Positions 5,767 to 11,585 of a stretch of DNA of 11,585 nt are shown piece after piece. The translations under genes were made by a program, and so were the position numbers. Source of the stretch: Oscillospiraceae bacterium (lineage in GTDB: Bacteria; Bacillota; Clostridia; Oscillospirales; Acutalibacteraceae); assembly GCA_029004655.1 (NCBI GenBank), contig JAQVYP010000039.1, forward strand, positions 1 to 11,585, written 5' to 3'. Numbering within the stretch: position 1 is the stretch's first letter; the number at the start of each line of letters is the position of its first letter. Below the pieces are notes generated by a model that made no database searches, was not told where the DNA came from, and saw only the letters and a list, made by a program, of their open reading frames with translations.

Positions 5767-7704
5767 ATGAATAACAACGACATCAATACTCCTGTAACAG
5801 AAGCTTATGATGAAAATTCCATACAGGTTTTAGAGGGACTTGAGGCGGTTAGAAAACGCCCAGGTATGTACATCGGTTCAACGGGAGAAAAAGGGCTTCA
5901 TCACCTTGTTTATGAAATAGTAGATAATTCAATTGATGAAACCTTGGCTGGATTTTGTGACAAAATCACAGTTCAACTGCTTGATGACGGGATAATTAGG
6001 GTTGAAGATAATGGTCGTGGTATACCTGTTGGTATAAACAATAAAACAGGAACTTCTTCATTAACTGTTGTTTTTACAATGCTGCATGCCGGCGGTAAGT
6101 TTGGCGGAAGCGGTTATAAAGTTGCCGGTGGACTTCACGGTGTAGGTGCTTCTGTTGTTAATGCTTTGTCCAGTTGGCTTGAAGTTGAAGTCAGGGACGG
6201 GAAAAATATTTATAAGCAGAGATTTGAACGTGGTATTGTTTCAAGTAAAATGGAAATACTCGGTGAAACCGACGAAACTGGTACTATTGTAACTTACAAG
6301 CCTGACCCTGATATTTTCACAGATACAACAACCTATGATTATGATACTTTGCTTGTAAGACTTCGTGAGCAAGCTTTTCTTAATGCCGGAATCCGTATAA
6401 TTTTAACGGATAACCGCAGTGATTTTGAACATCAGGAAATAGACCTTCATTTTGCGGGCGGAATTAAATCCTATGTTGAATATGTTTTGGAAAAATCAAA
6501 TAAAGAATCACTTAATAATGAGGTTATTTATCTTTCTACCACAAATGGTGACTCAGCCGCAGAAATTGCATTTTTGTGGTCTTCAGCCTATGATACAAAG
6601 ATTTATAGCTTTGCAAATAACATTCATACTATGGATGGTGGTACGCATGAGGCGGCCTTTAAGAACTCTCTTGTAAGGGCGATTAATAAATATGGAATCA
6701 AATTTAAGTTTTTAAAAGAAAGTGATACTAAGCTTAAGAGTGATGATATTAATGAAGGTTTGATTGCTATTGTTAGTGTCAAGCTTACAGATGCCCAGTT
6801 TGAAAGTCAAACAAAGACAAAGCTTGGCAACACATCCATCGGAACACTTGTCAATAATTTGGTTGCTGAAAAATTTATTGAATATTTGGAGGATCATCCT
6901 GCTGAAGCAAAGATTATCCTTGAAAAGTCTGTTGCTTCTTCAAACGCACGAGAGGCTGCCCAAAAGGCAAGGGATTTACAAAGAAGTAAAACAGGTCTGT
7001 CCAGAGTCAGAATGCCTGAAAAGCTTGCCGACTGTATATCAAGCGATGCAACAAGAACAGAAATCTTCATAGTTGAGGGAGACAGCGCCGGTGGCTCAGC
7101 CGTTAAAGGTCGTGACCGTGATTATCAGGCAATTCTTCCGCTTTGGGGAAAAATGCTAAATGTTGAAAAGGCAAGACCGGATAGGGTTTATGGCAACGAA
7201 AAGCTTGCTCCGGTTGTAATTGCTTTGGGAACCGGAATTGCAGAAAGCTTTGATATTGAAAAGCTGCGTTATGACAAAATTGTCGTTATGGCTGATGCCG
7301 ACGTTGACGGCGCTCATATCAGAACATTACTATTGACATTTTTCTATAGATATATGCCGCGTTTGATTGAAGAGGGTCATATTTATTTGGCACAACCACC
7401 ATTGTTTAAAGTTTCAAAGGGTAAACAGCATATATATGCTTTCTCGGACTTAGAACGTGACATTATAATAGAAAAGCTTGGCGGAAATGTTGATATCCAG
7501 CGTTATAAAGGTCTTGGTGAAATGGATGCAGAACAGCTTTGGGAGACTACAATGGATCCGGAATTCCGCACAATGCTTAAGGTTAAAATGGAAGATGCCG
7601 AGGCTGCAGATGCTGTGTTTTCAATGTTGATGGGTGACGAGGTTGAGCCAAGACGTAAATTTATTGAAGATAATGCACAATATGTCCAAAATCTTGACAT
7701 ATAG
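5767..7704 (+). CDS. gyrB: DNA gyrase subunit B
   Basis: The product is 645 aa, full length for a Gram-positive GyrB. The GHKL ATPase domain has EIVDNSIDE (50-58, catalytic Glu50 and Mg-binding Asn54), the DNGRGIPV loop and GGLHGVGASVVNAL. The TOPRIM domain has EGDSAGGSA (Glu437) and DADVD (Asp510, 512 and 514), followed by the C-terminal QRYKGLGEM motif. With GyrA it introduces negative supercoils using ATP. The QRDR-neighbouring segment reads PLWGKMLNVEKA instead of PLRGKILNVEKA. A strong ribosome binding site (AAAGGGAG) precedes the ATG. ParE is less likely given the dnaA-recF context and the gyrA neighbour. Confidence 0.97.
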   Translation: MNNNDINTPVTEAYDENSIQVLEGLEAVRKRPGMYIGSTGEKGLHHLVYEIVDNSIDETLAGFCDKITVQLLDDGIIRVEDNGRGIPVGINNKTGTSSLTVVFTMLHAGGKFGGSGYKVAGGLHGVGASVVNALSSWLEVEVRDGKNIYKQRFERGIVSSKMEILGETDETGTIVTYKPDPDIFTDTTTYDYDTLLVRLREQAFLNAGIRIILTDNRSDFEHQEIDLHFAGGIKSYVEYVLEKSNKESLNNEVIYLSTTNGDSAAEIAFLWSSAYDTKIYSFANNIHTMDGGTHEAAFKNSLVRAINKYGIKFKFLKESDTKLKSDDINEGLIAIVSVKLTDAQFESQTKTKLGNTSIGTLVNNLVAEKFIEYLEDHPAEAKIILEKSVASSNAREAAQKARDLQRSKTGLSRVRMPEKLADCISSDATRTEIFIVEGDSAGGSAVKGRDRDYQAILPLWGKMLNVEKARPDRVYGNEKLAPVVIALGTGIAESFDIEKLRYDKIVVMADADVDGAHIRTLLLTFFYRYMPRLIEEGHIYLAQPPLFKVSKGKQHIYAFSDLERDIIIEKLGGNVDIQRYKGLGEMDAEQLWETTMDPEFRTMLKVKMEDAEAADAVFSMLMGDEVEPRRKFIEDNAQYVQNLDI

Positions 7705-7721
7705 TTTTTTGAGATTTATGT

Positions 7722-8216
7722 ATGAAAATTATATATATACCCTCTGCAGAGGAAGTAAAATCCACATTAATGCTAACAGGCAAGCTTGACAGCGCTAGAA
7801 ACACCGTAATATTAAGAACTATATTATTTTTATTTGGATTTTCGCTTTTTGCTTCGGCAATTGTAAATAACCCGTCAAACGGAACTTATTGGGTTGTTGC
7901 AGCAGTATGCATTATATTTATTCCTATATCATGGATTTTAAGATATTTTAATATTAAATCCATAATTAACAAAAGCACAGACGGATCGGAATTTTCAGTT
8001 GAATTTTTTGAGAATAAGTTGTTTTTTAAAACCGAAAACGGTATCGGTACCGAGGTTTTAAAAACTGATATTCAAAAAATTTCGCAGAATAAATTGATTT
8101 TTGCACTGTTGACACGTCAAGATTCCGTGTTTTTAATACCTAAAAGAGTGATCACACAAGAACAAACCTTGGAAATTGAAGAATTTTTTAATGGTTTAGA
8201 AAAAGGTGAGAATTAA
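7722..8216 (+). CDS. Two-TM membrane protein with YcxB-like C-terminal domain
   Basis: The product is 164 aa and is not firmly recognised. After about 28 N-terminal residues come two hydrophobic segments (about 29-48, ILFLFGFSLFASAIV, and 56-74, WVVAAVCIIFIPISWIL) with a short NNPSNGTY turn. A soluble region follows (about 82-160) whose pattern FSVEFFENKLFFKTENG ... LKTDIQKISQNKLIFALL ... SVFLIPKRVIT resembles the YcxB-like domain of unknown function. It starts 17 bp after gyrB, with only a weak GAGA upstream. Its stop overlaps the gyrA start (TAATG), and its last codons carry the gyrA ribosome binding site AAGGTGAG. It is therefore in the gyrase operon. Nothing in the sequence suggests an enzyme, and a role with gyrase cannot be claimed. 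Confidence 0.75.
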   Translation: MKIIYIPSAEEVKSTLMLTGKLDSARNTVILRTILFLFGFSLFASAIVNNPSNGTYWVVAAVCIIFIPISWILRYFNIKSIINKSTDGSEFSVEFFENKLFFKTENGIGTEVLKTDIQKISQNKLIFALLTRQDSVFLIPKRVITQEQTLEIEEFFNGLEKGEN

Positions 8217-10828
8217 TGAGTGAAGAGATAATTGCTAAGGTTAATGAAAAAAAGGTTATTCCGGTTGAAATAATTGATGAAATGAAAAAAAGCTTCCTGG
8301 AATATTCTATGTCAGTAATAGTCAGCCGTGCTTTGCCTGATGTTCGTGACGGATTGAAGCCGGTACACCGCAGAATTCTTTATACCATGTATGAAAACAA
8401 TTTGACACCGGATAAGGCATACCGTAAGTGTGCCGATACCGTTGGTTCTGTTTTAGGGCGCTATCATCCGCATGGTGACGCGTCTGTTTACGATGCAATG
8501 GTTCGTATGGCACAGGACTTTTCTCTGCGTTATATGCTGATTGATGGTCATGGTAACTTTGGTTCTGTTGATGGATATCCTGCTGCTGCTTACAGATATA
8601 CAGAGTCCAGATTAAGCAAACTTGCCATTCATATGATGGATGACTTAGATAAGGATACTGTGAACTTTGTTTCAAACTATGATGACCGTTTGAAGGAACC
8701 GGAAGTATTGCCTGCGCATTTTCCTCAACTTCTTGTTAACGGTTCTTCCGGTATCGCAGTTGGCATGGCAACAAATATTCCACCTCACAATTTTGGCGAG
8801 GTTGTTGACGGAATGTGCTGTCTTATAGACAACCCCGATGCAGAGATTCCAGAACTTTGTGAGCATATAAAAGGTCCTGATTTCCCAACAGGCGCAATTA
8901 TTATGGGTCGTTCAGGTATTCGTGCAGCATACGCGACAGGTCGTGGACGTATTATAGTCCGAGCTCGTACCGAAATGGAGGAAACCTCCAGTGGCAGAAC
9001 TCAAATTATTGTCACAGAAATTCCTTACCAGGTTAACAAACTTAACTTAGTTAAAACAATAAATGATTTAATTTCTGATAAAAGAATTGACGGGCTTGAA
9101 GACATTGTAGATTATTCAAACCGTGAAGGTATCAGAATAGTTATTGATCTTAAGAAGGATGCAAATCCTCAGGTTGTATTAAATCATTTGTACAGTTGCA
9201 CTCAGCTACAGATCACTTTTGGCGCAATTATGCTAGCGTTAGTTGATGGTCAGCCTAAGGTTTTGACATTAAAGGAGATGCTTCAACATAATATTACTTA
9301 CCAGTGCGAACTTGTTGAAAAACGTATTTTATTTGAACTAAAAAAAGCTAAAGAGCGTGCTCATATTCTCGAAGGATTAAAAATAGCCCTTGATTTTATT
9401 GATGAGGTTATTAAAATTATTCGTTCCTGTAATTCAATTAATGAGAGTAAAGAAAAACTGTGTGAACGGTTTAATCTCGATGATATACAGGCAACTGCAA
9501 TTGTTCAGATGCCTCTTGGCCGCTTAAGTGGTCTTGAAAGAAATAAAATTGAACAAGAACTTGCTGAAAAGCATGCTAGGATTGCTGAATATGAAGGAAT
9601 TTTGGCTGATCATAGCAAGGTTTTGGATATTGTAAAAACAGAGGCTCTTAATCTTCGTGATAAGTTTGTTGATGACAGAAGAACAGAAATCACTGCCGTC
9701 TCCGGTGAAGTGGATATTGAGGATTTGATTCCTGTAGAAGAGTGTGTGCTAACAAAAACGGTTCAAGGTTATATTAAGCGTTTACCTTCTGATACCTACA
9801 GCGCACAGCACAGAGGTGGCAGAGGTATAACCGGTATGACTACTCGCGAGGGCGACATAGTTTCAGACATGTATACCTGTTCGTCTCATGATTATGTAAT
9901 GATGTTTAGTAATTTGGGAAGAATGTATCGCCTTAAAGCCTATGAAATTCCGGAAGGAAGCCGTACTTCAAAGGGAATGAATATTATTAACATTCTTCCG
10001 CTTATGCAGGGTGAGAAGATTATGAACTTCTTGCCTGTTGGCAGCGATTTATCGGCCGAAAGCTATATTTGCATGGTTACCAAAAAGGGTGTAATCAAAC
10101 GCACCTCACTTGACGCGTTTAAAAATGTCAGAAAAACCGGTGTTATTGCCATTAATATCGACGAAGATGACGAGCTTTCGTTTGTCCGCAAAACAACCGG
10201 TGAAAAACAACTGGTTGTTGCAACCAAAAAGGGTATGAGTATCAGATTTAACGAAAGTCAGGCCCGCGTAATGGGTCGTACTGCCCGCGGTGTTAGAGCA
10301 ATCAGATTGAAAGACGGCGATGAGGTTGTCGGAATGTCAATTTGCCGTGAAAACGCAACGCTTCTTACCGTTACTGAAACAGGATACGGTCGACGCAGTT
10401 CACTTGAAGATTATCGTATACAGTCACGTGGTGGTAAGGGATTAACCAACTACCGTACAGCACATTATGGCGATGTTGCTGCTATTAAGGTGGTTGATGA
10501 AGATGATGATCTAATTATTATTTCATCAGACGGAATCATAATTCGTATACCTGTTGCTGAAATTAGCACCTATGCACGTCCTGCAAAGGGTGTTCGTGTA
10601 ATGCGCGTAAGTGAGGATGAAAAGATTCTTTCTATTGCTCGCGCATCACATGATGAAGAGGAAGCAAACTCGCATCCGGAAGAGGCAGAAGAAGACGCTG
10701 CTGACGTAGGAAGTGTTGTTGACGAACTCGAAGATGAAACCGGTGATGAGCTTGAAGACGAGGTCATTGTTGATGCTTTAGATGGTTCTGATGAAAAAGT
10801 TGAACACAATAAACCGACAGAAGAATAA
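8216..10828 (+). CDS. gyrA: DNA gyrase subunit A
   Basis: The product is 870 aa. The breakage-reunion domain begins around residue 20 and includes SRALPDVRDGLKPVHRR, the quinolone pocket HPHGDASVYD (84-93) and the catalytic tyrosine in RYTE (Tyr128). A coiled-coil region (about 370-500) precedes the beta-pinwheel C-terminal domain, which has the GyrA box QHRGGRG (531-537) that separates gyrase from topoisomerase IV ParC. A second box-like QSRGGKG occurs at 736-742. Residues 811-870 are a disordered tail with 27 acidic residues in 60. The position equal to E. coli Ser83 is Ala89, while the Asp87 equivalent is Asp93. It is coupled to the preceding membrane-protein gene through TAATG and followed by a terminator. 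Confidence 0.97.
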   Translation: MSEEIIAKVNEKKVIPVEIIDEMKKSFLEYSMSVIVSRALPDVRDGLKPVHRRILYTMYENNLTPDKAYRKCADTVGSVLGRYHPHGDASVYDAMVRMAQDFSLRYMLIDGHGNFGSVDGYPAAAYRYTESRLSKLAIHMMDDLDKDTVNFVSNYDDRLKEPEVLPAHFPQLLVNGSSGIAVGMATNIPPHNFGEVVDGMCCLIDNPDAEIPELCEHIKGPDFPTGAIIMGRSGIRAAYATGRGRIIVRARTEMEETSSGRTQIIVTEIPYQVNKLNLVKTINDLISDKRIDGLEDIVDYSNREGIRIVIDLKKDANPQVVLNHLYSCTQLQITFGAIMLALVDGQPKVLTLKEMLQHNITYQCELVEKRILFELKKAKERAHILEGLKIALDFIDEVIKIIRSCNSINESKEKLCERFNLDDIQATAIVQMPLGRLSGLERNKIEQELAEKHARIAEYEGILADHSKVLDIVKTEALNLRDKFVDDRRTEITAVSGEVDIEDLIPVEECVLTKTVQGYIKRLPSDTYSAQHRGGRGITGMTTREGDIVSDMYTCSSHDYVMMFSNLGRMYRLKAYEIPEGSRTSKGMNIINILPLMQGEKIMNFLPVGSDLSAESYICMVTKKGVIKRTSLDAFKNVRKTGVIAINIDEDDELSFVRKTTGEKQLVVATKKGMSIRFNESQARVMGRTARGVRAIRLKDGDEVVGMSICRENATLLTVTETGYGRRSSLEDYRIQSRGGKGLTNYRTAHYGDVAAIKVVDEDDDLIIISSDGIIIRIPVAEISTYARPAKGVRVMRVSEDEKILSIARASHDEEEANSHPEEAEEDAADVGSVVDELEDETGDELEDEVIVDALDGSDEKVEHNKPTEE

Positions 10829-10862
10829 ATTGTTTTCTTTTAAATAGTGAAACAATGAAGCA

Positions 10863-10899
10863 AAAAATCTGCACGAGAAATTATCTTGTGCAGATTTTT
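10863..10899 (+). terminator. Strong Rho-independent terminator after gyrA
   Basis: A 16-bp stem, AAAAATCTGCACGAGA (10863-10878) with TCTTGTGCAGATTTTT (10884-10899), has one G-U pair and an AATTA loop and ends in T residues. It lies 35 bp past the gyrA stop. The A-run on the left arm means it could also act leftwards. Confidence 0.85.
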
Positions 10900-10915
10900 A
10901 AGTTTATATAGTTAA

Positions 10916-11054
10916 CAGGACAAACCAACGTTTATTGCTGAAATTAGGGATATTACAGGTGGGGTTGCAGCTTTTTATGTTGGTTTCATCTGGCACAAAA
11001 GCTCATATTTTACCTCAGAAGTTTTGGCAACCGGTGGAGAGTGGGTTACTATAA
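10916..11054 (+). pseudogene. Startless coding-like fragment cut by the 155-bp repeat
   Basis: Directly after a TAA (10913-10915) one frame stays open for 46 codons up to the repeat and continues to a TAG inside it (11132-11134). The predicted peptide (contains FIAEIRDITGG, AFYVGFIWHKSSYF and LATGGEWVTI) has protein-like composition. No ATG, GTG or TTG with a ribosome binding site opens it. It could be the tail of a decayed gene interrupted by the repeat, or chance. The family was not recognised. Confidence 0.25.
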
Positions 11055-11209
11055 TACTAATTCCAAATAAAAATCAACCAATCTTCGCGGTCTTTTGTTT
11101 GCGAGATTGCGTTGTCGTTCTCGGCGGGCGATAGCCCGCCTTCGTCCTCCGCCTTGTCTCACAAACAAAATCCTCGCAAATCTTGGTCACTTTTTAATTG
11201 GAATTAGTA
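11055..11209. repeat. 155-bp imperfect palindromic repeat, copy 2 (MITE-like)
   Basis: This copy has the same length, orientation and 12-bp terminal inverted repeats as the copy at 11-165, with 153 of 155 bases identical. The flanks read TAA on both sides (or TA if the outer bases are a TA duplication). The differing flanks show that two sites were hit independently, rather than one long duplicated segment. No other copy was seen in this window. Confidence 0.82.
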
Positions 11210-11286
11210 TAATAACGCATTTTCTACTCGTCGGCAAGCATCTTGAAAATTTCCACTAATATTGTAAATATACGTTTAACAATTTA

Positions 11287-11446
11287 GGGAATCTCTAAAT
11301 ACTCGGCGTCTGACGGATTGGTGGGGATTTTTTCCCCAATCAAGGAAAAAACGGAGCAAATACTTTGTGTATTTGCGAGTATTTTGACGCTGAGTGGGGG
11401 AAAAAGACACACTAAGATGGCGGACGATGAGTTTTTAGAGGTTCCC
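11287..11446. mobile_element. 160-bp MITE-like element with TTTA target duplication
   Basis: The ends GGGAATCTCTAAATACTC and (reverse complement of the right end) GGGAACCTCTAAAAACTC are inverted repeats matching at about 20 of the first 24 positions. TTTA flanks both sides (11283-11286 and 11447-11450). Internally there are hairpins, GATTGG-GGGGA with TCCCCAATC near 11315-11341 and GCAAATAC with GTATTTGC (11356-11376), and no transposase. It is unrelated in sequence to the 155-bp repeat. A 4-bp duplication suggests mobilisation by an IS transposase encoded elsewhere. An 87-codon frame crossing it (11318-11581) is judged spurious. Confidence 0.65.
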
Positions 11447-11469
11447 TTTAATAATTTAAAAAATTCAAA

Positions 11470-11505
11470 AGCCTTCTATCGTAGAATTAACTTCGATAGA
11501 AGGCT
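11470..11505 (-). terminator. Orphan hairpin, terminator-like on the minus strand
   Basis: AGCCTTCTATCG (11470-11481) and CGATAGAAGGCT (11494-11505) form a perfect 12-bp stem with a 12-base loop. On the minus strand it is followed by TTTTGAATTTTTT, so it could end a leftward RNA entering from the right edge. All three minus frames to its right hit stops quickly, so any such transcript would end in untranslated sequence. Confidence 0.5.
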
Positions 11506-11585
11506 CAATATGTTTATAATGAGAGTTTTGCTAATCGGGTTTTTGGAAAACATTATTTATGGGTTTATGATATTATTTTAGTTCT

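Noticed and set aside
8322..8675. 117-codon minus-strand frame inside gyrA
   Set aside because: It is antisense to the conserved gyrase catalytic core; no family features and no start signal.
10570..10809. 79-codon minus-strand frame rich in serine
   Set aside because: It is the antisense of the acidic GyrA tail (GAT/GAA-rich codons read backwards give serine runs).
11210..11282. Minus-strand coding-like end (peptide KRIFTILVEIFKMLADE then TAG)
   Set aside because: The frame meets a stop about 19 codons upstream, even after removing the inserted element and one TTTA, so it cannot be extended into a gene.
11318..11581. 87-codon plus-strand frame starting with GTG
   Set aside because: It begins inside the 160-bp MITE-like element and crosses its right end and the orphan hairpin, has no ribosome binding site and no recognisable family.
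1..11585. CRISPR array, tRNA or rRNA genes
   Set aside because: No regularly spaced short repeats, no cloverleaf-like segments and no rRNA-like conserved stretches were seen. The only long repeats are the two 155-bp copies.

Overview
This window is the chromosome replication-origin locus of a low-GC Gram-positive bacterium. The order dnaA, oriC, dnaN, S4-domain gene, recF, remB-like, gyrB, gyrA is the classical Firmicutes arrangement. The A+T-rich codon usage, the RemB-like (DUF370) protein and the acidic GyrA tail fit class Clostridia, probably an uncultured gut-type lineage. That placement is inference; nothing here fixes genus or species.

Layout. (1) Bases 1-245 hold a 155-bp imperfect palindromic repeat and two terminator hairpins facing each other. 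(2) A CarD/CdnL-family RNA-polymerase-binding regulator lies on the minus strand (275-769), divergent from everything else. (3) Bases 770-1425 are a very A+T-rich intergenic region with divergent promoter candidates, an 18-bp palindrome, several hairpins and a good sigma-A-type promoter just before dnaA. (4) dnaA (1426-2733) is followed by a 322-bp A+T-rich gap with two consensus DnaA boxes, one of them inside a perfect inverted repeat, and a DnaA-trio-like CTACTACTA tract. This gap is the best oriC candidate. (5) dnaN, the S4 gene, recF, remB-like, gyrB, a two-TM YcxB-like gene and gyrA run on the plus strand, tightly packed and partly translationally coupled, and end at a strong terminator (10863-10899). 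(6) Bases 10900-11585 carry no convincing gene. They hold a startless coding-like fragment, a second copy of the 155-bp repeat (153/155 identical to the first), a different 160-bp MITE-like element flanked by TTTA, and an orphan hairpin.

How the genes work together. DnaA melts the adjacent origin. DnaN is the polymerase clamp. RecF loads RecA at gaps behind forks. GyrB and GyrA supply the negative supercoiling needed for initiation and fork movement. The small S4 and RemB-like proteins are usual passengers of this cluster. The YcxB-like membrane protein inserted between gyrB and gyrA is the least expected member.

No wholly new multi-gene system is visible. The most unusual material is non-coding: two unrelated palindromic element families around the origin cluster, a structured leader upstream of dnaA, and the inverted-repeat-embedded DnaA box.
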